This document shows, one piece after another, positions 40,720 through 49,245 of a DNA stretch of 64,000 nucleotides (positions are counted from its first letter, which is position 1; every line of letters starts with the position of its first letter). The notes beneath the pieces are model-generated. The model searched no databases. It was not told where the DNA came from and saw only the letters and a list, made by a program, of their open reading frames with translations. The DNA is from Streptomyces sp. WAC05374. Lineage in GTDB: Bacteria; Actinomycetota; Actinomycetes; Streptomycetales; Streptomycetaceae. The stretch is taken from positions 1 to 64,000 of the forward strand of contig NZ_SMNQ01000015.1 of assembly GCF_004353505.1 (NCBI RefSeq), given 5' to 3'. A program made the translations under genes and the position numbers.

Positions 40720-41022
40720 ATCTCCACCCGACTGCTTTTTAGGTAACACAGCCCCCGCCGCGCAACCCGATCATCGTGACAGTGACCTCCCCCGCGGACG
40801 TGTGGTGAAACACCTGTCCGCAAGAACGTCCGGGCCTCTGACACCATGGATTCCGTGAGCATTCCCTATGACGCCCCAGTTTCGCAGACCCGGAGGTCCG
40901 GCGCCTCGTCGTAAACAACGTCGCGGGCGGGCGAACCGTTCAGGGAAGGCCCACAGGCGTGGCCCCGGCCGCCATGCCCGAGCATTGCTGCCGTCAACTC
41001 GTTCTCGCAGGTCAGGACCAAC
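40720..41022. other. divergent region between hypothetical gene and hemL
   Basis: About 300 bases containing both promoters, a short hairpin GCGGAC...GTCCGC with an inner GGTG/CACC at about 40794-40821, and the 22-codon ORF annotated separately. No other gene is evident. Confidence 0.65.
40846..40914 (+). CDS. short ORF with HemL-like N-terminal peptide
   Basis: A 22-codon frame from ATG 40846 (or GTG 40855) to TAA 40912-40914. Its SIPYDAPVSQT resembles the HemL start PYSYEAPVSQT at 41023, nine of eleven residues alike. The codons differ at many third positions (TAT/TAC, GTT/GTC, TCG/TCA, ACC/ACG), so the likeness seems older than a simple recent duplication and the peptide may be under selection. 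It ends RRSGASS. It could be a leader peptide or the start of a decayed hemL copy. Confidence 0.45.
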   Translation: MDSVSIPYDAPVSQTRRSGASS

Positions 41023-42330
41023 GTGCCGTATTCATACGAAGCCCCAGTCTCACAGACGCTCTTCGACCGCGCGTCCCTCGTGACGCCCGGCGGCGTGAAC
41101 TCTCCCGTACGGGCCTTCCGGGCCGTGGGCGGTACGCCCCGGTTCATGGTGTCCGGTACGGGTCCGTACCTCACGGACGCGGACGGGCGTGAGTACGTCG
41201 ACCTCGTCTGCTCGTGGGGACCGATGATTCTCGGCCACGCGCACCCGGAGGTGATCGCCGCCGTGCAGGAGGCGGTCGCCCGCGGCACCTCCTTCGGCAC
41301 GCCGGGTGAGGGCGAGGTCGCGCTCGCCGAGGAGATCGTGGCGCGGATCGAGCCCGTCGAGCAGGTACGGCTGGTGTCGTCCGGCACCGAGGCGACGATG
41401 TCGGCGATCCGCCTCGCCCGCGGTTTCACCGGCCGCGCCAAGGTCGTGAAGTTCGCCGGCTGCTACCACGGGCACGTGGACGCGCTGCTGGCCGCCGCCG
41501 GCTCGGGTCTCGCGACGTTCGCGCTCCCTGACACGCCCGGCGTCACCGGTGCCCAGGCGGGTGACACGATCGTCCTGCCGTACAACGACCTCGAGGCCGT
41601 GCGCCGCGCCTTCGCCGCGCACCCCGGTGAGATCGCCTGTGTGATCACCGAGGCGTCGCCCGGCAACATGGGCGTGGTCCCGCCCCGCGACGGCTTCAAC
41701 CAGGGCCTGAAGGACCTGTGCGCCGAGAACGGGGCGCTGTACATCTCCGACGAGGTCATGACCGGCTTCCGTACGTCGAAGGCCGGCTGGTACGGCGTCG
41801 ACGGCGTCACGCCCGACCTGATGACCTTCGGCAAGGTCATGGGCGGCGGCTTCCCGGCCGCCGCGTTCGGTGGCCGCGCCGACGTCATGGCGCACCTGGC
41901 GCCGGCCGGGCCGGTCTACCAGGCGGGCACCCTCTCCGGGAACCCGGTCGCCACCGCCGCCGGCCTGGCCCAGCTCCGGCTGCTCGACGACGCCGCGTAC
42001 GCGAAGGTGAACGCCGTCTCGCGCGAGATCCAGGCCCTGGTGACCGCGGCGCTCGCCAAGGAGGGCGTGGCCCACCGCCTCCAGACGGCGAGCAACATGT
42101 TCTCCGTCTTCTTCACCGACGCCGAGGTCCTGGACTACGACGACGCGAAGAAGCAGGAGTCGTTCCGCTTCACCGCGTTCTTCCACGCGATGCTGGCGCA
42201 GGGCGTCTACCTGCCGCCGTCGGCCTTCGAGTCGTGGTTCGTCTCCACGGCCCACGACGAGCGCGCCGTGGAGCGGATCGCCGCCGCCCTGCCCGCCGCC
42301 GCCCGCGCCGCCGCGGAGGCGACCGCATGA
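41023..42330 (+). CDS. hemL: glutamate-1-semialdehyde 2,1-aminomutase
   Basis: A 435-residue PLP enzyme making aminolevulinate from glutamate-1-semialdehyde (the HemA product). Signature APVSQTLFDRASLVTPGGVN at the N-terminus; the PLP-binding lysine is Lys271 in MTFGKVMGGGFPA; conserved CYHGHVDALL. GTG 41023 has TCAGGA upstream. ATGA overlap with the phosphoglycerate mutase gene suggests coupling. The hemL locus lies 24 kb from the rex-hem operon. Confidence 0.96.
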   Translation: MPYSYEAPVSQTLFDRASLVTPGGVNSPVRAFRAVGGTPRFMVSGTGPYLTDADGREYVDLVCSWGPMILGHAHPEVIAAVQEAVARGTSFGTPGEGEVALAEEIVARIEPVEQVRLVSSGTEATMSAIRLARGFTGRAKVVKFAGCYHGHVDALLAAAGSGLATFALPDTPGVTGAQAGDTIVLPYNDLEAVRRAFAAHPGEIACVITEASPGNMGVVPPRDGFNQGLKDLCAENGALYISDEVMTGFRTSKAGWYGVDGVTPDLMTFGKVMGGGFPAAAFGGRADVMAHLAPAGPVYQAGTLSGNPVATAAGLAQLRLLDDAAYAKVNAVSREIQALVTAALAKEGVAHRLQTASNMFSVFFTDAEVLDYDDAKKQESFRFTAFFHAMLAQGVYLPPSAFESWFVSTAHDERAVERIAAALPAAARAAAEATA

Positions 42331-43016
42331 GCACCACGGGGAACGACGACATCACGGTCGTCCACCTGATGCGCCACGGCGAGGTGCACAACCCCGACGG
42401 CGTCCTGTACGGGCGCCGGGCGGGCTACCACCTGTCCGAGCTCGGCCGCCAGATGGCCGACCGGGTCGCCGAGCACCTCGCGGGCCGCGACGTGACGCAC
42501 GTCGTCGCCTCGCCGCTGGAGCGGGCGCAGGAGACGGCCCAGCCGATCGCCAAGTCGCACGGGCTGGACCTCGCCACCGACGAGCGGCTGATCGAGGCGG
42601 GCAACGTCTTCGAGGGCAAGACCTTCGGGGTGGGCGACGGCGCGCTGCGCCGGCCGGCGAACTGGCGGCACCTGACCAACCCGTTCCGGCCCTCGTGGGG
42701 CGAGCCGTACATCGACCAGGTCGTGCGGATGATGGGCGCGCTGAACGCGGCGCGTGACGCGGCGCGCGGGCACGAGGCGGTCTGCGTCAGCCACCAGCTC
42801 CCGATCTGGATCGTCCGCAGCTTCGTCGAGCGGCGGCGGCTGTGGCACGACCCGCGCCGCCGGCAGTGCACGCTCGCGTCGCTGACCACGTTCACCTACC
42901 GGGGCGACAGGATCGTCTCGGTCGGCTACAGCGAGCCGGCCCGCGATCTGGTCCCGCCGCACCTGCTGGCCGGTGCCAAGCCGGTGAAGGGCAAGTCCAA
43001 GGCGTTCGGCGCCTGA
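42327..43016 (+). CDS. histidine phosphatase / phosphoglycerate mutase family protein
   Basis: A 229-residue protein. The RHG motif is LMRHGEVHNPDG with the phosphorylated His17; the second catalytic His is in AVCVSHQLP. Length and the C-terminal tail KGKSKAFGA fit actinobacterial members that dephosphorylate small phosphates rather than act as glycolytic mutase. Starts on the ATGA overlap with hemL. Substrate unknown; its stable linkage to hemL and ccs genes in Streptomyces is from memory. Confidence 0.87.
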   Translation: MSTTGNDDITVVHLMRHGEVHNPDGVLYGRRAGYHLSELGRQMADRVAEHLAGRDVTHVVASPLERAQETAQPIAKSHGLDLATDERLIEAGNVFEGKTFGVGDGALRRPANWRHLTNPFRPSWGEPYIDQVVRMMGALNAARDAARGHEAVCVSHQLPIWIVRSFVERRRLWHDPRRRQCTLASLTTFTYRGDRIVSVGYSEPARDLVPPHLLAGAKPVKGKSKAFGA

Positions 43017-43060
43017 GGCCCACGGGACCGTCGGCCACTGGCCCCCCACCCCCCAACCCC

Positions 43061-43106
43061 CGAACCCGGCCCGCCGGGGCGCATGCCGCCCGGCGGGCCG
43101 GGTTCG
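43061..43106 (+). terminator. intrinsic terminator after the mutase gene
   Basis: 18-bp perfect stem, CGAACCCGGCCCGCCGGG (43061-43078) with CCCGGCGGGCCGGGTTCG (43089-43106), 45 bases past the stop. Confidence 0.88.
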
Positions 43107-43182
43107 TCGGTAATCGGCCCGTTACCCAGAAGATTATGTGCTGATCGGCGGAACCGTCCGCTTCCTCAGGCCCTCTCACACA

Positions 43183-43210
43183 TTGCCGGTTTGGAAGGTA
43201 TGTCCGGCAA
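43183..43210 (+). promoter_or_regulatory. inverted repeat in 5' leader of Tat lipoprotein gene
   Basis: TTGCCGG (43183-43189) and CCGGCAA (43204-43210) bracket 14 bases just before the start at 43235. Could be an RNA hairpin or operator; no matching family is known to me. Confidence 0.4.
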
Positions 43211-43234
43211 CGAGCGAGCGCGGATGGGGACGAT

Positions 43235-44464
43235 ATGCGCGGGATCAGTCGAAGGGGCCTGCTGGGAGCCGGAGTCGGCACCGCGGCCGCGATCGGAGTC
43301 GGCGGCTGCGGGTTCGGCGGCTCGGACAAGGCCGAGTCCGGCAAGGGTGGCCGGAAAGGTACGACCGCCCCCGGCAAGGTAGAGGGGCGACTCATAGGCG
43401 ACGGTTCCACCTCGGACACCGGAAAGCAGCCGAACCAGCCCGGCAAGCCCGAGCCGCTGGAGCCCGGGCAGACCCCGCCGCAGTTCGTGATCTTCTCCTG
43501 GGACGGGGCCGGTGAGGTCGGCAACGGCCTCTTCCCGCGCTTTCTCGAACTCGCCAGGAACCACGACGCGGCCATGACCTTCTTCCTCTCCGGGCTGTAT
43601 CTGCTGCCCGAATCGAAGAAGACCCTCTACCGGCCGCCGAACAACCGCACCGGCGCCTCGGACATCGGTTACCTCACCGACGACCACATCAAGCAGACCC
43701 TGAAGTACGTCCGCCAGGCGTGGCTCGACGGGCACGAGATAGGGACCCATTTCAACGGCCACTTCTGCGCCGGCTCCGGCTCGGTGGAGAAGTGGACCCC
43801 GGCCGACTGGCAGAGCGAAATCGACCAGGCGGTGAAATTCGTCACCGAATGGAAGACCATCAGTGGCTGGACCGACGTCGAACCGCTGCCCTTCGACTAC
43901 CGCAAGGAGCTGGTGGGCGCCCGCACCCCCTGCCTGCTCGGCCAGGACAACCTGCTGCCCACCGCCAGGAAGCTCGGCTGGCGCTACGACGCCAGCTCGC
44001 CCGGCGGCCACCAGAAGTGGCCCGTCAAGCGCCAGGGCCTGTGGGACCTCCCGCTCCAGCAGATCCCCTTCCCGGGGCGCTCCTTCGAGGTCCTCTCCAT
44101 GGACTACAACATGCTCGCCAACCAGTCCAAGAACACCACCAAGGGCATGCCGTCGCGCTATCCCGAATGGAAGAAGCAGGCCGCCGAGGCCTACCTCGCC
44201 GGATTCACGCGCGCCTACGAATCGAATCGCGCGCCCTTCTACATCGGCAACCACTTCGAGCAGTGGAACGGCGGCATCTACATGGACGCCGTGGAAGAGG
44301 CCCTCAAGGGGATGGCCGGCAAGAAGGACGTGCGGCTGGTGTCGTTCAAGCAGTTCTGCGACTGGCTCGACGTCCAGGACCCCAAGATCCTCGACAAGCT
44401 CCGTACGCTCGAGGTCGGCCAATCGCCGGCCGGAGGCTGGAACACCTTCCTTAAGTCCGCCTGA
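43235..44464 (+). CDS. Tat-type lipoprotein, polysaccharide-deacetylase-like
   Basis: A 409-residue exported protein. The N-terminus MRGISRRGLLGAGVG has a twin-arginine motif, followed by the lipobox GVGGC, so it is probably a Tat lipoprotein. The rest begins with FVIFSWDGAGEVGNGLFP and includes HEIGTHFNGHFC, His/Asp pairs as in NodB-type deacetylases; the C-terminus RAPFYIGNHFEQWNGG is another conserved block. Perhaps it trims a cell-wall glycan. It stands directly before the cytochrome c maturation genes, but the 68-base gap does not prove an operon. Confidence 0.8.
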   Translation: MRGISRRGLLGAGVGTAAAIGVGGCGFGGSDKAESGKGGRKGTTAPGKVEGRLIGDGSTSDTGKQPNQPGKPEPLEPGQTPPQFVIFSWDGAGEVGNGLFPRFLELARNHDAAMTFFLSGLYLLPESKKTLYRPPNNRTGASDIGYLTDDHIKQTLKYVRQAWLDGHEIGTHFNGHFCAGSGSVEKWTPADWQSEIDQAVKFVTEWKTISGWTDVEPLPFDYRKELVGARTPCLLGQDNLLPTARKLGWRYDASSPGGHQKWPVKRQGLWDLPLQQIPFPGRSFEVLSMDYNMLANQSKNTTKGMPSRYPEWKKQAAEAYLAGFTRAYESNRAPFYIGNHFEQWNGGIYMDAVEEALKGMAGKKDVRLVSFKQFCDWLDVQDPKILDKLRTLEVGQSPAGGWNTFLKSA

Positions 44465-44531
44465 CATCGGGCTTTACGGGCAGCCAGGGGGGCGCGCAAG
44501 ATCCCCGAAACGTACATGCGAAACTTTTCAC

Positions 44532-45137
44532 ATGAGCCTTAGCCGCGCCCCCCGAGGCCTCCTGCTCACCGCCGGTGCCCTGGCGGCCGCGCTCACGCTG
44601 ACCGCGTGCAGCGGCGGCTCCAACGGCACGTCCGGCGGTGGCGGCAACACCAACTTCGTCACCAACACCGGCGGTATCGAGTCCGTCGCCAAGGGCGAGC
44701 GGAAGGCGCCGAAGGAGATCGCGGGCGAGACCCTCGACGGCGAGCGGCTGGACGTGGCCGACCTCAAGGGCAAGGTCGTCGTCCTCAACGTCTGGGGCTC
44801 CTGGTGCGGCCCCTGCCGGGCCGAGGCCAAGCACTTCACCAAGACCGCCAAGGACCTGGCCCCCAAGGGCGTGGCGTTCGTCGGGATCAACACCCGGGAC
44901 CCCAACAAGCAGCCCGCCCTCGCCTTCGAGAAGGACTACGGCGTCCCGTACCCGAGCCTGTACGACCCGGTCGGCGAGCTGGTCCTCAACGGTTTCCCCA
45001 AGGGCACCCTCAACCCGCAGGCCATCCCCTCCACCGTCGTCCTCGACCGTGAAGGCAAGATCGCCGCGCGCGCGCTCACCGCGCTCAACGAGGAGCAGCT
45101 CCGCACGATGATCGACCCGCTCCTGGCCGAGAAGTGA
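44532..45137 (+). CDS. ResA/TlpA-like thiol-disulfide lipoprotein
   Basis: A 201-residue membrane-attached thioredoxin-fold protein. A signal peptide ends at lipobox LTAC; the active site is SWCGPC with Cys92 and Cys95 in VLNVWGSWCGPCRAE. In System II cytochrome c maturation ResA reduces the apocytochrome haem-binding cysteines. No good ribosome site precedes ATG 44532, so the start could be leaderless. Fifteen bases from ccdA; it clearly belongs to the ccdA-resB-ccsB set. Confidence 0.88.
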   Translation: MSLSRAPRGLLLTAGALAAALTLTACSGGSNGTSGGGGNTNFVTNTGGIESVAKGERKAPKEIAGETLDGERLDVADLKGKVVVLNVWGSWCGPCRAEAKHFTKTAKDLAPKGVAFVGINTRDPNKQPALAFEKDYGVPYPSLYDPVGELVLNGFPKGTLNPQAIPSTVVLDREGKIAARALTALNEEQLRTMIDPLLAEK

Positions 45138-45152
45138 CGGAGCGCTGATCCC

Positions 45153-45917
45153 GTGATGCTCCTCGCCGCCGAACTGGGGCGCAACGAGACGGTCTTCAGC
45201 GGGGCCCTCCTGCTGGCCCTGCCCATCGCCGTGCTCGGTGGCCTCGTGTCCTTCTTCTCGCCCTGCGTCCTGCCGCTCGTGCCCGGCTACCTCTCGTACG
45301 TGACCGGTGTCACCGGCACCGACCTGGCCGACGCCCGGCGGGGGCGGATGACCGCGGGCGCCGCCCTGTTCGTCCTCGGCTTCTCCGCCGTGTTCGTCTC
45401 GGGCGGCGCGCTGTTCGGCTACTTCGGCTGGACCCTCCAGGCCCACCGCGAAACGCTCACCACCGTGCTCGGCGTGCTGATGGTCCTCATGGGGATCTTC
45501 TTCCTGGGCCTCATGCCGTGGTTCACCCAGCGGGAGTTCCGCTTCCACAGGCGGCCGGTGGCCGGGCTCGCCGGGGCGCCGCTGCTGGGCGCCCTGTTCG
45601 GCATCGGCTGGACGCCGTGCATCGGCCCGACGCTCGCCTCGGTCAACGCGCTCGCGGCCAACGAGGCCAGCGCGGGCCGCGGGGCGCTGCTGACCCTCGC
45701 GTACTGCGTCGGCCTCGGTGTGCCGTTCGTGCTCGCCGCGATCGCGTTCCGCAAGGCGCTCGGCGCCTTCTCGTGGGTGAAGCGGCACTACGCGTGGGTG
45801 ATGCGGATCGGCGGCGGCATGATGATCGTGACCGGTCTGCTGCTGCTCACGGGTGCGTGGGACACCCTGGTGCAGGAGATGCAAGGGTGGTCCGCAGGCT
45901 TCCAGGTGGGGATCTAG
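45153..45917 (+). CDS. ccdA: CcdA/DsbD-family thiol-disulfide transport protein
   Basis: A 254-residue six-span membrane protein that passes electrons from cytoplasmic thioredoxin to ResA. Conserved segments are FFSPCVLPLVPGYLSYV (first reactive Cys) and GIGWTPCIGPTLASV (second). GTG 45153, four bases before resB's operon partner and 15 after the ResA stop, gives a tightly packed operon. Confidence 0.9.
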   Translation: MMLLAAELGRNETVFSGALLLALPIAVLGGLVSFFSPCVLPLVPGYLSYVTGVTGTDLADARRGRMTAGAALFVLGFSAVFVSGGALFGYFGWTLQAHRETLTTVLGVLMVLMGIFFLGLMPWFTQREFRFHRRPVAGLAGAPLLGALFGIGWTPCIGPTLASVNALAANEASAGRGALLTLAYCVGLGVPFVLAAIAFRKALGAFSWVKRHYAWVMRIGGGMMIVTGLLLLTGAWDTLVQEMQGWSAGFQVGI

Positions 45918-45921
45918 TTCC

Positions 45922-47604
45922 ATGAGCACATCAGAGACGACGACCGAGCACGACGAGGCGGCGGCCGGCGAGCAGCTCTCCACCGCCCCCCAGGAGGATC
46001 CGGCCGCGGGCGGCGGCCCGGCGCTCGGCGTCATCGGCTGGGTCCGCTGGTTCTGGCGCCAGCTCACCTCCATGCGCGTCGCGCTGATCCTGCTGTTCCT
46101 GCTCTCCCTCGGCGCGATCCCCGGCTCGCTCATCCCGCAGAACAACGTGGACGAGCTGAAGGTCCGCAGCTTCAAGGAGAAGCACGAGACGCTGGCGCCG
46201 CTCTACGACCGGCTCCAGCTCTTCGACGTCTACAGCTCGGTGTGGTTCTCCGCGATCTACATCCTGCTGTTCGTCTCCCTGATCGGCTGCATCGTCCCCC
46301 GCACCTGGCAGTTCGCCGGCCAGCTCCGCGGCCGCCCGCCCGGTGCGCCCAGGCGCCTGACCCGTCTGCCCGCCTACGCCACCTGGCGCACCGGGGCCAC
46401 GCCCGAGGAGGTGCGCGCGGCGGCGCTGGACCTGCTGAAGAAGCGGCGCTTCCGGGCGCACACGGCCGGTGACGCCGTCGCCGCCGAGAAGGGTTACCTC
46501 CGCGAGGTCGGCAACCTCCTCTTCCACATCGCGCTGATCGTGATGCTGGTGGCGTTCGCCATGGGCCAGCTCTTCAAGTCCGAGGGCGGCAAGCTGATCG
46601 TCGAGGGCGACGGCTTCTCCAACACGCTCACCCAGTACGACGACTTCAAGTCCGGCTCCCTGTTCTCCACCGAGGAGCTGGCGCCGTTCAGCTTCCGCCT
46701 GAACCAGTTCACCGGTACGTACGAGAGCAGCGGCCCGCAGCGCGGCACCCCCCGCACGTTCGAGGCGGCCGTCACCTACTCGACGCCGGGCGGCGGGAAG
46801 AAGAAGGGCGTCATCCGGGTCAACGAGCCGCTGGAGGTCGACGGCTCGAAGGTCTACCTGATCTCGCACGGGTACGCGCCCGTCGTCACCGTCAAGAACG
46901 GCAAGGGCGAGGTCGTCTTCCACGGCGCCGTACCGCTGCTGCCGATCGACAACAACGTGACCTCGACCGGTGTCATCAAGGTCATGGACGGCTACCGCGA
47001 CAAGACCGGCAAGAAGGTCCAGCTCGGCTTCCCGGCCTTCTTCGTCCCGACGTACGCGGGCAAGGGCAACGGCCAGATGTTCAGCCAGTTCCCGGCGCTC
47101 GCCCAGCCCGCGCTCAACCTGAGCGCGTACCACGGCGACCTGCGCGTCGACGGCGGCCTGCCCCAGAACGTCTACCAGCTCGACACCAGCAAGATGAAGC
47201 CGTTCAAGGACCCGAACGGCGACATCTTCAAGCAGACGCTGGCGCCCGGCGACACCATGACCCTGCCGGACGGAGCGGGCTCGATCACCTTCGAGAAGCA
47301 GATCAAGGAGTGGGCCAGCTTCCAGATCTCCCAGCAGCCCGGCAACGGGCTCGCCCTCGCCGGTGCGATCGTGGCCATCGCCGGACTCGCCGGCTCGCTG
47401 TTCATCCAGCGCCGCCGGGTCTGGGTCCGGGCCGTACGGGGCGACGACGGCGTGACCGTCGTCGGGATGGCGGGGCTCGGGCGCAGCGAGTCCGCGAAGC
47501 TCCCCGAGGAACTGGCCGACCTGGCGGCCACGCTCCATTCCGTGGCGCCGACCGCGCCCGACGCCGAAGCCGAAGAAGCACCTGCCGAAGGGGCTGGGAA
47601 GTGA
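45922..47604 (+). CDS. resB: cytochrome c biogenesis protein ResB
   Basis: A 560-residue membrane protein of System II, which with CcsB moves haem and attaches it to apocytochrome c. Spans include VALILLFLLSLGAIPGSL near the N-terminus, two more around residues 110 and 205, and LALAGAIVAIAGLAGSLFI near the C-terminus, with a large external domain (residues ~225-480) between. ATG 45922. GTGA overlap with ccsB. Confidence 0.94.
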   Translation: MSTSETTTEHDEAAAGEQLSTAPQEDPAAGGGPALGVIGWVRWFWRQLTSMRVALILLFLLSLGAIPGSLIPQNNVDELKVRSFKEKHETLAPLYDRLQLFDVYSSVWFSAIYILLFVSLIGCIVPRTWQFAGQLRGRPPGAPRRLTRLPAYATWRTGATPEEVRAAALDLLKKRRFRAHTAGDAVAAEKGYLREVGNLLFHIALIVMLVAFAMGQLFKSEGGKLIVEGDGFSNTLTQYDDFKSGSLFSTEELAPFSFRLNQFTGTYESSGPQRGTPRTFEAAVTYSTPGGGKKKGVIRVNEPLEVDGSKVYLISHGYAPVVTVKNGKGEVVFHGAVPLLPIDNNVTSTGVIKVMDGYRDKTGKKVQLGFPAFFVPTYAGKGNGQMFSQFPALAQPALNLSAYHGDLRVDGGLPQNVYQLDTSKMKPFKDPNGDIFKQTLAPGDTMTLPDGAGSITFEKQIKEWASFQISQQPGNGLALAGAIVAIAGLAGSLFIQRRRVWVRAVRGDDGVTVVGMAGLGRSESAKLPEELADLAATLHSVAPTAPDAEAEEAPAEGAGK

Positions 47605-48677
47605 ATCTCGCCGCCGCGACCAACGAGAGCCTGGCGGAGATGAGCAACGTGCTCATCTACTCGTCCATGGCCGTCTACACCCTGGCCTTCCTGGCCCACA
47701 TCGCCGAGTGGGTCCTCGGCAGCCGCAGCAAGGTCGGCCGTACGGCGGCCGCCCTGACCGCGCCCGCGGCCGGGACGGTCCAGGTGCAGGTCCGGCAGCG
47801 GGGCGGGGGCACCACCGTCCTGGACAAGCCGGAGGTGGTCACCCGGTCGGCCGGCGGCGCCCGCGACGTGCCGGACGGTCCCGGTGCGGCCGGCGGCGAC
47901 GAGAAGGGCGACCTCTACGGGCGGATCGCCGTCTCACTGACCACCCTGGCCTTCCTCGTCGAGGCCGCGGGTGTGGTCACCCGCGCACTGTCGGTGCAGC
48001 GTGCCCCCTGGGGCAACATGTACGAGTTCTCCACCACCTTCTCCACCGTGGTGGTGGGCGCCTACCTCGGCTTCCTCGTCGCCGGGAAGAACGTCCGCTG
48101 GCTGGGCCTGCCGCTGGTCACCACCGTGCTGCTGGACCTGGGCATCGCCGTGACCTGGCTCTACACCGAGAGCGACCAGCTCGTCCCGGCCCTGCACTCG
48201 TACTGGCTGTGGATCCACGTCTCCACCGCGATCTTCTGCGGCGCCGTGTTCTACCTGGGCGCCGTCGCCACGCTGCTGTACCTGTTCCGGGACTCCTACG
48301 AGAACACCCTGGCCAAGGGCGGTACGCCGGGCGGCTTCGCGCGCTCGGTGCTGGAGCGGCTTCCGGCGGCCGCGAGCCTGGACAAGTTCGCCTACCGCGT
48401 CAACGCGGCGATCTTCCCGCTGTGGACGTTCACGATCATCGCCGGAGCGATCTGGGCCGGTGACGCCTGGGGCCGCTACTGGGGCTGGGACGCCAAGGAG
48501 GTCTGGTCGTTCATCACGTGGGTCGCGTACGCCGCCTACCTGCACGCCCGGGCGACGGCCGGCTGGAAGGGCCGCAAGGCCGCGTACGTGGCGCTGATCG
48601 CCTTCGCCTGCTGGCTGTTCAACTACTACGGCGTCAACATGTTCGTGAACAGCCTGCACTCCTACGCGGGCGTGTGA
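47601..48677 (+). CDS. ccsB: cytochrome c biogenesis protein CcsB/ResC
   Basis: A 358-residue eight-span membrane protein. The haem-handling WWD motif is WGRYWGWDAKEVWSF (about residues 290-302) flanked by conserved histidines; the C-terminus has NYYGVNMFVNSLHSY. Partners ResB. GTG 47601 overlaps the resB stop. A Gly/Ala/Val linker (residues ~45-95) after the first span is longer than in many homologues. Confidence 0.94.
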   Translation: MNLAAATNESLAEMSNVLIYSSMAVYTLAFLAHIAEWVLGSRSKVGRTAAALTAPAAGTVQVQVRQRGGGTTVLDKPEVVTRSAGGARDVPDGPGAAGGDEKGDLYGRIAVSLTTLAFLVEAAGVVTRALSVQRAPWGNMYEFSTTFSTVVVGAYLGFLVAGKNVRWLGLPLVTTVLLDLGIAVTWLYTESDQLVPALHSYWLWIHVSTAIFCGAVFYLGAVATLLYLFRDSYENTLAKGGTPGGFARSVLERLPAAASLDKFAYRVNAAIFPLWTFTIIAGAIWAGDAWGRYWGWDAKEVWSFITWVAYAAYLHARATAGWKGRKAAYVALIAFACWLFNYYGVNMFVNSLHSYAGV

Positions 48678-48714
48678 GGTAGCGCTCGTCCCTGGTCCGC
48701 GCGACGCTGGATAC

Positions 48715-49233
48715 ATGGCCGAACAGATCCCTCCCGGCACCAGCGAGAGCCACGGCGACACCCACACCCTGCGGTTCGTCGTCCCCCTGCCGCACCCCGA
48801 GGAGCGCGTCTGGCTGGCCCTGACCACCCCCGGCGGGCTGCGGGGGTGGCTCGCCGGGACCGAGGTGATCCAGGGCCGGCTCGGCGGGGAGATCACCCTG
48901 CGCTGGCTGAACACGGACCCCCCGCACGTGGTGTCAGGGACGGTCACCGCGTGGGACGTGGAGCGGATCGTCGAGTACACGGTCGAGGTGCACGGCCGGA
49001 TGCGGTTCCACCTGGAGACGGGCGGCGGACCGGGGGCATGCGTGCTGCGGTTCACCAACGAGTTCCGGGGCACGGACGAGCTGCGGCTGGACTGCCTGGC
49101 CGGCTGGCACGACCACTTCCTGTACCTCGCCGACTCCCTGGACGGCCGCCCGGCGGACTGGCCGTCCTGGTCGAGGGAGCGCTGGCAGGAGCTGCGCGAC
49201 CAGTACGAGGCCCGGGACTTCGGCGCCACGTAG
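48715..49233 (+). CDS. SRPBCC-family protein
   Basis: A 172-residue AHSA1/START-like fold. The pattern FVVPLPHPEERVWLALTTPG and GGEITLRWLNTDP fits the SRPBCC/activator-of-Hsp90-like group that binds hydrophobic ligands. Function unknown. ATG 48715 without a clear ribosome site. Convergent with the PBP-like gene, only 12 bases apart. Confidence 0.82.
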   Translation: MAEQIPPGTSESHGDTHTLRFVVPLPHPEERVWLALTTPGGLRGWLAGTEVIQGRLGGEITLRWLNTDPPHVVSGTVTAWDVERIVEYTVEVHGRMRFHLETGGGPGACVLRFTNEFRGTDELRLDCLAGWHDHFLYLADSLDGRPADWPSWSRERWQELRDQYEARDFGAT

Positions 49234-49245
49234 TCCGGCCCCGCC

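Noticed and set aside
41050..42255. Antisense frame within hemL
   Set aside because: Arg/Gly/Val-rich antisense of a strongly coding gene; no start site or family match.
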